Positions 6,533 to 14,011 of a stretch of DNA of 26,080 nucleotides are shown here, in pieces. Source of the DNA: Actinomycetes bacterium (GTDB lineage Bacteria; Actinomycetota; Actinomycetes; Actinomycetales; Microbacteriaceae). Position numbers and translations under genes: made by a program. The notes beneath the pieces were generated by a model. The model saw nothing but the letters and a program-made list of their open reading frames with translations. It ran no database searches and was not told the DNA's origin. The number at the start of each line of letters is the position of its first letter. Within the stretch, counting starts at the first letter, position 1. Where the stretch lies: contig JAEWJG010000287.1 in NCBI GenBank assembly GCA_023386675.1, positions 1 to 26,080 of the forward strand, given 5' to 3'.

Positions 6533-7237
6533 ATGGACAACAGCATCCACACGACCGGCACCAGCACGGTCGGCATCCGCACAGTCGGAATCCTGGGGGC
6601 GGGCAAGGTCGGCACCGTCCTCGCCAGGCTCGCCGTCGCGGCGGGCTACCGCGTGCTGATCGCCGGTTCCGGCAACCCCGACCGCATCGAACTCACCATC
6701 GACGTACTCGCCCCGGGCGCCACAGCGACATGGCCGGAGGAGGCGGCCGAAGGCGCCGACGTGGTCATCCTCGCCCTGCCGCTGGGGAAGTACCGCGACC
6801 TCCCGCTCGAGCAGTTGCGCGGCAAGCTCGTGATCGACGCGATGAACTACTGGTGGGAGACCGACGGCATCCGCGACGACCTGAACGACCCCCTCACCTC
6901 CACGAGCGAGATCGTCCAGGAGTTCCTCTCCGGCTCCCGAGTCGTGAAAGCCCTGAACCACATGGGCTACCACGACCTCGAAGAGGAGAGCCGCCCGGCC
7001 GGCGCGCCGGAACGCAAGGCCATCGCGGTCGCCGGCGACCACGCGGCCGACCTCGACCGGGTCGCGACCCTCATCGACGACCTGGGCTTCGACCCGGTCG
7101 TCGCCGGGCCCCTCGCCGCCGGCGCTCTCCTGCAGCCGGGCCGTCCGACCTTCGGCGCGGACGTACCGGCCGAGGAGCTGGAAATGCTGATCCGCACATC
7201 CGAGACCGGCCGCGATCCGATGCCCGCGCCACTCTGA
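6533..7237 (+). CDS. COG2085-type NADP-binding / F420:NADP reductase-like protein
   Basis: The 234-residue product has a Rossmann fingerprint GAGKVG (residues 22-27) in 'TVGILGAGKVGTVLARLA'. It continues with ADVVILALPLGKYRDLP, VIDAMNYWW, VVKALNHMGYHDLEEE and AIAVAGDHAADLDRVATLIDDLGFDPV. This order is that of the NADPH-dependent F420 reductase/COG2085 family. AAGGAGAGAGG immediately upstream fixes the ATG at 6533. As the third gene behind two LLM enzymes, it may supply reduced cofactor (F420H2 or a flavin) to them. Many COG2085 proteins do not use F420, so the exact reaction is open. A hairpin at 7285-7308 closes the operon. Confidence 0.85.
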   Translation: MDNSIHTTGTSTVGIRTVGILGAGKVGTVLARLAVAAGYRVLIAGSGNPDRIELTIDVLAPGATATWPEEAAEGADVVILALPLGKYRDLPLEQLRGKLVIDAMNYWWETDGIRDDLNDPLTSTSEIVQEFLSGSRVVKALNHMGYHDLEEESRPAGAPERKAIAVAGDHAADLDRVATLIDDLGFDPVVAGPLAAGALLQPGRPTFGADVPAEELEMLIRTSETGRDPMPAPL

Positions 7238-7284
7238 GGCCGGACGCCTCGCAAAGCTCGACTGACAACCTGTTCGGATGGAGG

Positions 7285-7308
7285 GCCCCGACCTGCCCGG
7301 GTCGGGGC
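7285..7308. terminator. Hairpin between convergent operons
   Basis: A perfect 9-bp stem, GCCCCGACC with GGTCGGGGC, closes a 6-nt loop. It lies between the stop of the reductase gene (7237) and the stop of the convergent GH2 gene (7377), so it probably terminates one or both. The rest of 7238-7376 shows no other feature. Confidence 0.65.
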
Positions 7309-7376
7309 GCTTCCACATGGGCTGGGAAGCGGACTTCGGGGTCCGAGCGTCGGGAGGCGCAGGTTTTGCTAGTCGC

Positions 7377-9461
7377 TCAACCGCGCGGCGGTTGTAGGTC
7401 CCGTGAGCCGCGACGGTTCGGTCGCTCGACCGGCGCGGCGTCGACGAATGTGCGCGCGGCCGTCCGACCGGCAACGCTCAGCCACAGGTGCAGACGTGCC
7501 GGGCCGCCGGGCGCGGAGAGGGTCAGCGCCACCGCATCGCTGAGGCGGTGCGGCTCAGCGATGATCGGAGCGCAGACCTCCGCTCGCAAGCCGTCCGACC
7601 ATACCGAACCGGCGGCACCCCAGGCCGCGTTCAGCACGCCCGTGACGCCCGCCATCCCGGAATGCGACATATGCACCGAGACCGTCAGCGGCTCCATCGG
7701 CACCGGGATGTCCGCTCCCGCGTGGGCGGGCACCAAGTCCACGACCAGCACGGTCGGGCCGAAGGAGTCGGCCGGGTTCAGCCCGCCGAGATCCTTGCGG
7801 CGGCGGTCGGCGTCGAGCAGCCCCGCCATCTCATGCTCCACATCGGCGAGCTCGGTGTAGACGAAGCCGGCGAAGCGGTCGTGACGCCGGATCTCCTGGG
7901 TCTGCCAGCGGACGTGCCAGGCGCGCTCCAGGCTGGTGAAGCCCGCGCCGAACTCGCTGTTCAGGATGGGCACACCGTGGCGCGGAAAGTCCGCCGAGCC
8001 GTAGAAGGACTTGTCGACCACGAAATCGGGGCCCAGCTTGACCTCGAAAGTCTCCCGCTCCCCCGACGCCAGCTCTGCCACGTTGCGCGCCCAGTTCGCC
8101 GGGTTCTCGTCGTAGTAGTGCCAGTCGACCAGGTCCGAGCGCACATGCGCCCAGCCGGAGTTCTCCACGATCGGGCGGGTGTCGTCCAGCGCCTTCATCG
8201 TGTCATAGGCGTGCACCGCCGCTGCCGCGCGCTCGGGGCTGCCGGGGATGTCCCAGTCGAGACCCCACTCTTCGTTGTACAGCCCCCAGATGATGATCGA
8301 GGGATGGTTTCCGTCGCGGGAGACCAGCTCCGGCAGCTGAGCCTCGAACGCGTCCGCGGCCTCCGGACTGAACCGGCTCGGGCACGGTGGCTCCGCCCAC
8401 ACCAGCATTCCGGTGCGGTCGGCGTAATCGAGCCAGAGCGGCTCCTCGAACTTGAGGTGCTTGCGCACGAGGTTGAACCCGAGCTCACGAGCGAGCTCGA
8501 TGTCCCGGACGAGGGCCGCCGCATCGGGCGCTGTTAGACCGGTGCGCGGCCAATAACCCTGGTCGAGCACGCCGCGCAGGTAGAAGCGGTCACCGTTGAG
8601 GTACAGGGCTTCGCCACGGGTCTCGATGCGGCGCAGTCCGCCGGTGACGGTCAGCCGGTCGGCGGCATCCCCGTGTCCCGTCGTGAAGCGGATCGCGTAC
8701 AGGTAGGGGTCATCGGGGCTCCACACGCGCGGAGACGGGAGCTCGATACGACCACGGAAGCGTCCGTCGGATACGGGGAGCCCGACCCTCATCCCCGCTA
8801 CCTCGGCCACGATGTCGAGGCCGTCAGCCGGGTCGCCGGCGACGACGCCCTCCACGTCGAAGCCGGTGAGGGAGTCGCCTCGCACCGAGACATCGGAGAC
8901 GTAGCTGCGTCCGCGCGCCTCCAGCCAGACGCTCTGCCAGATGCCGGAGGTGGGGGTGAATGCGACACCGTCGTAGTCATCGCGTGGGATGGAGCGCTGT
9001 TTGCCATGGGGGACGGCGCGCTTGTCTGCGGGCGCATCCACCTCGACACGCAGCTCCGCGGAGGCACCCGGTTCCAGCAGCTCCGTGACGTCGAACTCGA
9101 ACGAGCTGTGGCCACCGGAGTGCCGGCCGACCTCGACGCCGTCCAGCGAAACCACGGCATGATGGTGCACCGCTCCGAAGCACAGGACGACGCGCTGCCC
9201 CGCCCACTCGGCGGGCGCCGCGACCGCCCGCCGGTAGACGGCGTGCTCGAGCCAGGTGCGCTGCACTCCCGACGCCTCCGTCTCCCAAGCGAACGGGACC
9301 ACGATCTCGTCGGGCGTCCGGTCGTCGCCCTCGAAGCCCCACCGTCCGTTGAGGCTCAGCCACGCGGCCGAACGGTCGCGGTCGGGGCGCGGGTACTCGG
9401 GCCGGGGAACGTCGCCCTCCAGGAAGGGGTCGAGGCGGGCGGTGGGTTCTGCGATGGTCAT
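7377..9461 (-). CDS. Glycoside hydrolase family 2 (beta-galactosidase/glucuronidase/mannosidase type)
   Basis: The 694-residue enzyme starts MTIAEPTARLDPF. An N-terminal jelly-roll sugar-binding domain (about 30-180) includes LNGRWGFEGDDR, AVYRRAV and SGGHSSFEFDVT. An Ig-like domain follows (about 185-275), then a TIM barrel (about 280-590) opening with LRRIETRGEALYLNG. The general acid/base is the first Glu of GLYNEEWG (Glu397) and the nucleophile is Glu503 in ILNSEFGAGF; both are intact. There is no signal peptide, so it acts in the cytoplasm on sugars brought in by the neighbouring ABC transporter. The gene begins 4 nt after the permease stop and is the last gene of the operon. Bond and sugar specificity cannot be read reliably. 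Confidence 0.9.
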   Translation of the reverse strand: MTIAEPTARLDPFLEGDVPRPEYPRPDRDRSAAWLSLNGRWGFEGDDRTPDEIVVPFAWETEASGVQRTWLEHAVYRRAVAAPAEWAGQRVVLCFGAVHHHAVVSLDGVEVGRHSGGHSSFEFDVTELLEPGASAELRVEVDAPADKRAVPHGKQRSIPRDDYDGVAFTPTSGIWQSVWLEARGRSYVSDVSVRGDSLTGFDVEGVVAGDPADGLDIVAEVAGMRVGLPVSDGRFRGRIELPSPRVWSPDDPYLYAIRFTTGHGDAADRLTVTGGLRRIETRGEALYLNGDRFYLRGVLDQGYWPRTGLTAPDAAALVRDIELARELGFNLVRKHLKFEEPLWLDYADRTGMLVWAEPPCPSRFSPEAADAFEAQLPELVSRDGNHPSIIIWGLYNEEWGLDWDIPGSPERAAAAVHAYDTMKALDDTRPIVENSGWAHVRSDLVDWHYYDENPANWARNVAELASGERETFEVKLGPDFVVDKSFYGSADFPRHGVPILNSEFGAGFTSLERAWHVRWQTQEIRRHDRFAGFVYTELADVEHEMAGLLDADRRRKDLGGLNPADSFGPTVLVVDLVPAHAGADIPVPMEPLTVSVHMSHSGMAGVTGVLNAAWGAAGSVWSDGLRAEVCAPIIAEPHRLSDAVALTLSAPGGPARLHLWLSVAGRTAARTFVDAAPVERPNRRGSRDLQPPRG

Positions 9462-9465
9462 GGAG

Positions 9466-10407
9466 TCAGCCCTTTACGCTTCCGGCGAGGATGCCGTTGA
9501 TGAAGTGCTTCTGCAGCACGATGAACAGGATGAGGAGGGGGATGAGGGCGACGGTCGCGGCGGCGAGCAGCTCGCCGGTCACCGTCGCGTAGTCGGCGCC
9601 GACCTTGTTGCCGGAGATGTTCTGTGCGAGCGTGGACAGCACCACTTGGAGGGTGGCCATGCGGCTGGAGCTCGCGACGACGACCGGCCACACGAAGTCG
9701 TTGTAGATGTTCATGATCGTCAGCACTGCGAGGCCCGCGAGCCCGGGACGGATCACCGGCACGATCACGCGCCAGAAGATCCCGAACTCGCCGCAACCGT
9801 CCACCCGGGCCGCATCGAGCAGCTCGTCGGGTACGGCGGCGATGACCTGCCGCATCCAGAAGATCGCGAACGCGTCGACGGAGCCGGGGAGGATCAGCGC
9901 CTGGTAGGTGTTCACCCAGCCGAGCTCCTTCATCTCCAGCAGCAGCGGAATGATCAGCACGATCGTCGGCAGCATCAACGTCAGCAGCACCGCACCGAAG
10001 ATCAGGTTCTTCCCGCGGAAGTCGTACTTGGCGAAGGCGTACGCGGCGAGGGGGGCGAAGAAGAGCGTGATCGCGCCCTTCACCAGCAGCACGATGCCGG
10101 TGTTGGCGAACCCGGACCCGATCGGCACGTCCTGGAGCATGCCGCGGAAGTTGTCGAGGGTGAACGCGGAGGGATCGAAGCCAAGAGGATCGCGGATGAT
10201 GTCGGCCGCGGGCTTGAACGACGAGACGATCGCCCAGACCACAGGAGCGAGGAACGCCACGGTCAGCACGAGCAGGAACGCGTGGGCACCGGGATGGAGG
10301 CGGTGCCGCCACCGCCGGGGAGGATTCGGCGACGGCACTGTGTGCGCCGCGTCCGGTCGCGCGGCTGCGGTGCGCACGGGCGCCGGACGGGTGTCGAGAT
10401 CGGCCAT
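9466..10407 (-). CDS. Carbohydrate ABC transporter permease, MalG type
   Basis: The 313-residue inner-membrane protein has about six hydrophobic segments after a 40-residue proline/arginine-rich cytoplasmic start. The ATPase-coupling EAA loop is at about 196-217 (LLDAARVDGCGEFGIFWRVIVP), the usual position for MalG-like subunits. The C-terminus, FIVLQKHFINGILAGSVKG, is the standard ending of this family. It starts 3 nt after the MalF-type permease stop, so the two are translated together, and it is followed 4 nt later by the GH2 gene. It forms the sugar channel with the partner permease. Confidence 0.94.
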   Translation of the reverse strand: MADLDTRPAPVRTAAARPDAAHTVPSPNPPRRWRHRLHPGAHAFLLVLTVAFLAPVVWAIVSSFKPAADIIRDPLGFDPSAFTLDNFRGMLQDVPIGSGFANTGIVLLVKGAITLFFAPLAAYAFAKYDFRGKNLIFGAVLLTLMLPTIVLIIPLLLEMKELGWVNTYQALILPGSVDAFAIFWMRQVIAAVPDELLDAARVDGCGEFGIFWRVIVPVIRPGLAGLAVLTIMNIYNDFVWPVVVASSSRMATLQVVLSTLAQNISGNKVGADYATVTGELLAAATVALIPLLILFIVLQKHFINGILAGSVKG

Positions 10408-10410
10408 CGG

Positions 10411-11334
10411 TCAGTCCTTGGCTCGCAGGAGGCGGACGAACACCAGCGAGAGCGCCATGACGACGATCACGAGGAGGAACGAGTTGGCCGCTCCCGTGCC
10501 CAGGTCCGCCCGGGTGATGTGGTTGTAGAGGTAGAGCCCAGCGGTGGTGGTCGACCCGTACGGGCCACCCTTGGTCACCACGTAGGGTTCTGCGAACATC
10601 TGGAACACCGCGAGAGTCTGCAGCACCACACAGAACATCAGCGAGCGACGCAGCAGCGGCACCGTAATGCTCCAGAGCTGCCGGATCCTCCCGGCGCCGT
10701 CGAGCGATCCGGCCTCGTAGAGGCTGGTGTCGATCGACTGCAGCCCGGACAAGAGGATGATCACGACGAATCCGGTCGTCTTCCAGAGGAAGAGGAGGGC
10801 CAGGGTCGGCTTGGCCCACGCGCTCGTCACCAGCCAGCCGATATGCGGCAGGCCGACCGTGCCGAGCAGAGCGTTCACCGCGCCGTAGTTCTGGTCGAAC
10901 AACACGATCCAGATCTGCGCGACGGCCACCAGCGGGGTGACAAACGGGACGATGAACGCCACGCGGTAGAAGCCGCGGAGCCGGAGCTTGGATGTGTTCA
11001 GCAGCACCGCGATGATCACGGAGACGACCAGCTGCACGGGGACGATGAGCAGCCAGAGGATCCCCGAGTTCGCGAGCGATGACCAGAAGTCAGGGCTCGC
11101 AAGCAGGTAGGCGTAATTGCCGAGCCCGACCCACTCCGCCGCGCCCGCGCCGTGCCAGTCCGTGAAGCTCAGGCGCAGGGTGAACACGAGCGGGTAGATG
11201 CTGAACGCGAGGAAGATCGCCACGAACGGCAGGACGAACAGGTACGGGGCGAGCCTGCGCCGCCAGGGCAGGCCGCGCCGGCGGCGCCTTCTGCCGAAGC
11301 CGGTCGCCGGCGGTGCAGTCAGTGTGGTCGTCAC
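10411..11334 (-). CDS. Carbohydrate ABC transporter permease, MalF type
   Basis: The 307-residue membrane protein has its first transmembrane helix at about 30-52 after an arginine-rich start. The EAA loop is at about 207-226 (YEAGSLDGAGRIRQLWSITVP), and the conserved YVVTKGGPYGSTTT lies before the last helices, as in MalF/UgpA-like subunits. Translation begins at a GTG (11334), supported by GAGGAA upstream. It lies 45 nt after the solute-binding lipoprotein gene and 3 nt before the second permease. It forms the translocation pore; the ATPase is not encoded nearby. Confidence 0.94.
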   Translation of the reverse strand: MTTTLTAPPATGFGRRRRRRGLPWRRRLAPYLFVLPFVAIFLAFSIYPLVFTLRLSFTDWHGAGAAEWVGLGNYAYLLASPDFWSSLANSGILWLLIVPVQLVVSVIIAVLLNTSKLRLRGFYRVAFIVPFVTPLVAVAQIWIVLFDQNYGAVNALLGTVGLPHIGWLVTSAWAKPTLALLFLWKTTGFVVIILLSGLQSIDTSLYEAGSLDGAGRIRQLWSITVPLLRRSLMFCVVLQTLAVFQMFAEPYVVTKGGPYGSTTTAGLYLYNHITRADLGTGAANSFLLVIVVMALSLVFVRLLRAKD

Positions 11335-11379
11335 GTCGTTTCCTCGTGGTGCGTTCGGCGGAGGGGGTCGGGCCGGCCG

Positions 11380-12756
11380 CTACTTGCGGTCGATCAGGTT
11401 CGTTTGGATATCCTTCGACGACTGGTCGATCACCTGCTGAGGCGTCATCGTGCCGTCGAGCATCTTCTGGATGTCGTTGCCGAGGTAGTCCACCGCTCCC
11501 GACCACCACGACGGGATGGGCGCGCCGCCGGGGATCTCCTTGCCTGCCGTGATCGCCGTGCTCCACAGGTCCTGATCACCCAGCGCCGCGATCGGCTTGA
11601 ACAGCGGCTTCGCGGGGTTCGCGGCGGGCTCGTAGGCAGGGACGGAGGTGTTGAGGCCGCCCGGGTAGACGCTGTTGGGACCATAGACCGCCGTGTAGCC
11701 GGCCTTGTCGAACATCAGGAACTTGTAGAACAGCCACGCGAGCTGGGAGTTCTTGCCGTCCTTGGGCAGGACGAACGACGAGCCGCCCATCGCCCCGCTG
11801 CGCGCTCCTCCGCTGGACCACGCGGGCAGCGGCATGGCCCGCCAGTCTCCGACCGTGTTCTTCAGCTGTTGCTGGGGCGCGAAGTCGAACCACTGCGCCC
11901 AGGGGTAGAAGACCTCGCTGCTGGAGTCGAGGGCCCCGACATCACTCGGGCTCAGGTATTCGGCCCGCGTGCCGAGCCCCTGCTTCTGGACGGAGTCGAG
12001 CCAGCTCAGGATCGTGGTGTACTTCGGCGAATCCAGCCGGAGCTTCCCGTCGGCGCCGGCGATGCTGGTGCCCAGCTGGCTCGCGTACATCTCCAGCTGC
12101 AGCTGACCCAGGAACGTGCTCTGCTCGAGGTGGATCGGCTGGGCTCCCGGCTTGTAGGCCTGGTACTTCTTCGCGGCGGCGATCAGATCGTCGTACGTGC
12201 GGATGCCGGCCGGATCGATGCCCGCCGCGGTCAGAGCCTTCGAGTTGTAGAACAGGAGCCCCGGGTCGAGATCGAAGGGCACACCGTAGATGCCTCCCTT
12301 GACCGTGTTGACGTCGACCTTCTGCTTGGCGATGTCCTTCGTGTACGGCGCCAGCACGTCCTTCAGGTTCCAGAGGTAGTCGACGTATCCTCCGACCTTG
12401 GCGTCGTCCAGGAACACCCCGTCCGGGACATCGGTGCCGGTGATCAGCGTGTTCTGGAGCTTGTTGTCGATGTCGACGGCCTCGTGCTTGACCGTGATGC
12501 CCGGGTAGGCCTTGTTGAAGTCCTTGATCGCGGCGTCGAACACCTTGAAGAGGTCGCCGGAGCGGTCCCAGATGGTGATCGTGCCCTTCGGGGAACTCCC
12601 GCTCGGGGCCGTGAGGACCGATGCATCGGTCGTGGCTGCGCCGCCCGATCCGATCTGCGGTCCGCAGCCGCTCAGGCCGACGGCGACGAGCGCCGCGGTG
12701 GCCACGGCCGCGACGCGGACAGCGGCGCCGCGGGCGCTGCGTGGTGTGAGCTTCAT
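11380..12756 (-). CDS. Extracellular sugar-binding lipoprotein of an ABC transporter
   Basis: The 458-residue solute-binding protein begins with a lipoprotein signal peptide: positively charged start, hydrophobic stretch, then lipobox LSGC with the lipidated Cys31. The mature part follows the family 1 (MalE-like) pattern: GTITIWDRSGDLFKVFDAAI, FNKAYPGITVKHEAVD, YGVPFDLDPGLLFYNSKAL, GGSSFVLPKDGKNSQLAWLF and a C-terminal MTPQQVIDQSSKDIQ. It captures an oligosaccharide or sugar outside the membrane and delivers it to the two permeases encoded next. AAAGGAG precedes the ATG at 12756. It is the first gene of the operon, directly behind the LacI-controlled promoter. Confidence 0.94.
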   Translation of the reverse strand: MKLTPRSARGAAVRVAAVATAALVAVGLSGCGPQIGSGGAATTDASVLTAPSGSSPKGTITIWDRSGDLFKVFDAAIKDFNKAYPGITVKHEAVDIDNKLQNTLITGTDVPDGVFLDDAKVGGYVDYLWNLKDVLAPYTKDIAKQKVDVNTVKGGIYGVPFDLDPGLLFYNSKALTAAGIDPAGIRTYDDLIAAAKKYQAYKPGAQPIHLEQSTFLGQLQLEMYASQLGTSIAGADGKLRLDSPKYTTILSWLDSVQKQGLGTRAEYLSPSDVGALDSSSEVFYPWAQWFDFAPQQQLKNTVGDWRAMPLPAWSSGGARSGAMGGSSFVLPKDGKNSQLAWLFYKFLMFDKAGYTAVYGPNSVYPGGLNTSVPAYEPAANPAKPLFKPIAALGDQDLWSTAITAGKEIPGGAPIPSWWSGAVDYLGNDIQKMLDGTMTPQQVIDQSSKDIQTNLIDRK

Positions 12757-12814
12757 GACACTCCTTTGTGCAGGATTCTTCCGATACGTCGGCCGGGGGC
12801 GCCGTGTTCACGGC

Positions 12815-12832
12815 TTTGCCAACGTATGCAAA
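12815..12832. promoter_or_regulatory. LacI-type operator 1 (TTTGCCAACGTATGCAAA)
   Basis: This 18-bp imperfect palindrome is centred on CG, as usual for LacI-family sites (7 of 9 positions symmetric). It begins at the -10 of the sugar operon promoter and covers the start region. It is nearly repeated 30 bp to the right as operator 2. Confidence 0.6.
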
Positions 12833-12860
12833 CTGTAACGCACGTTTGCCATCGTTGCAA
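12832..12860 (-). promoter_or_regulatory. Promoter of the sugar-utilisation operon
   Basis: On the minus strand, TTGCAA (12860-12855), a 17-nt spacer and TACAGT (12837-12832) form a clear promoter for the binding protein-permease-GH2 operon. One LacI-type operator covers the -35 and another begins at the -10, so repression would be direct. The 5' leader is about 70 nt. Confidence 0.6.
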
Positions 12861-12861
12861 A
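12845..12861. promoter_or_regulatory. LacI-type operator 2 (TTTGCCATCGTTGCAAA)
   Basis: The sequence matches operator 1 with the same TTTGCC start and GCAAA end, but is one base shorter. It overlaps the -35 of the sugar operon and lies about 34 bp before the lacI-type gene. It is extended by an overlapping perfect repeat ATCGTT-GCA-AACGAT (12851-12865). Two sites about 30 bp apart (near three helical turns) permit cooperative binding and autoregulation. Confidence 0.6.
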
Positions 12862-12894
12862 CGATAGGATGTGACTCAGTGCGAGAGGAGAGCT

Positions 12895-13905
12895 ATGCCC
12901 GCGACGTTGCGCGATGTCGCCGATCGTGCGGAGGTCTCCGTCCGCACCGTGTCGAACGTGGTCAGCGGATACGAGCATGTGAGCGAGAAGATGCGCACCC
13001 GGGTTCTGCGCGCCATCGACGAGCTCGGGTATGTCCCGAACCCGGTCGCCCGCACGCTCCGCACCGGGAAGACCGGCCTGCTCTCGCTCGTCGTCCCGGA
13101 GATCGACGTCCCGTTCTTCAGCGAACTCGCACGCGCGGTGATCGACGAGGCCGATGCGCTCGGCTTCCAGGTCATGATCGATCAGACCGGTCACGACCAC
13201 GAGCGCGAACGCCAGGTGCTGCGCGGCGGCGGCAGGCGCAACCTGTTCGACGGGATGCTCTTCGCACCGCTCGCGACCCACGAAGAGCTCGACGACGTCG
13301 AGGCGTCCGAGGCGCTGCCGATCATCCTCCTCGGCGAGCACGTCTTCGACGGCCGGTTCGACCACGTCGCCATCGACAACGTCCGCGCCGCCCATGACGC
13401 CACCTCCCACCTGCTCGAAAGCGGCCGCACTCGGATCGCCGCGATCGGATCCCAGCCCACCGAGGAGTACGCCACGCCGCTGCAGCGCACGGCCGGATTC
13501 CGCCTCGCGCTCGAAGAGCACGGCCGCGAGCCGGTCACAGCTCTCCAGATGACCGCTCCGCACTACGGCCGCGCCGACGGTTACGCGGCGGCCGCCGCAC
13601 TCATCGCCCAAGACCCCCGGCCGGACGCGATGTTCTGCTACTCGGATCTGCTCGCCATGGGTGCGATGCGCGCCGTGTTCGACGCCGGCCTGCGCGTGCC
13701 GGAGGACATCGCCGTGATCGGCATCGACGACATCGAGGAGGGCCGCTACTCGCGCCCGTCCCTCAGCACCGTCTCCCTCGACATCCCCTTCATTGCTCGC
13801 ACGGCGGTCGGTCGTCTCGCCGGCCGCATCGACGACGCGACGCTGGAGGCGCAGGAGTTCATCGCCCCGCACGAGCTGATCGTGCGGGAGAGCACGGGGG
13901 GCTAG
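12895..13905 (+). CDS. LacI family transcriptional regulator of the GH2/ABC sugar locus
   Basis: The 336-residue product begins MPATLRDVADRAEVSVRTVSNVVSGYEHVS. The LacI helix-turn-helix is followed by the hinge-helix region GYVPNPVARTLRTGKTG, then a periplasmic-binding-protein-like sensor domain (LVVPEIDVPFFSELARAV ... IAVIGIDDIEEGRYSRPSLSTV). The ATG at 12895 follows GAGAGGAG; a GTG at 12871 in the same frame would precede that site and is rejected. It is divergent from the binding protein/permease/GH2 operon, with two operators between them. It therefore probably represses that operon until a sugar, likely the substrate or product of the GH2 enzyme, binds. Confidence 0.94.
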   Translation: MPATLRDVADRAEVSVRTVSNVVSGYEHVSEKMRTRVLRAIDELGYVPNPVARTLRTGKTGLLSLVVPEIDVPFFSELARAVIDEADALGFQVMIDQTGHDHERERQVLRGGGRRNLFDGMLFAPLATHEELDDVEASEALPIILLGEHVFDGRFDHVAIDNVRAAHDATSHLLESGRTRIAAIGSQPTEEYATPLQRTAGFRLALEEHGREPVTALQMTAPHYGRADGYAAAAALIAQDPRPDAMFCYSDLLAMGAMRAVFDAGLRVPEDIAVIGIDDIEEGRYSRPSLSTVSLDIPFIARTAVGRLAGRIDDATLEAQEFIAPHELIVRESTGG

Positions 13906-13909
13906 CCGC

Positions 13910-13928
13910 CGGCGCACGCGAAGCGCCG
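13910..13928. terminator. Weak hairpin after the lacI-type gene
   Basis: CGGCGC pairs with GCGCCG around a 7-nt loop, five bases after the stop codon. The stem is only 6 bp and has no U-tract, so the call is tentative. The remainder of 13929-14011 shows only the AGGAGG of the next gene. Confidence 0.3.
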
Positions 13929-14011
13929 ACCGGCACGCGGCTCGGTGCTCTGGCATTTGCGCTCTGCCCGCGCCAGACTGAATGCCGCGGGCCAGCGGAA
14001 CAGGAGGACGG

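Noticed and set aside
9912..9919. Another GTTCACCC, like the PHO-box unit
   Set aside because: It is a single copy inside the MalG-type permease coding region with no 11-bp or 22-bp repeat partner, so it is expected by chance.
9256..11082. 608-residue plus-strand frame opposite the permeases
   Set aside because: It has biased composition (D, E, H, R, Q) typical of antisense translation of GC-rich membrane-protein genes, no domain pattern, and the opposite strand encodes clear permeases.
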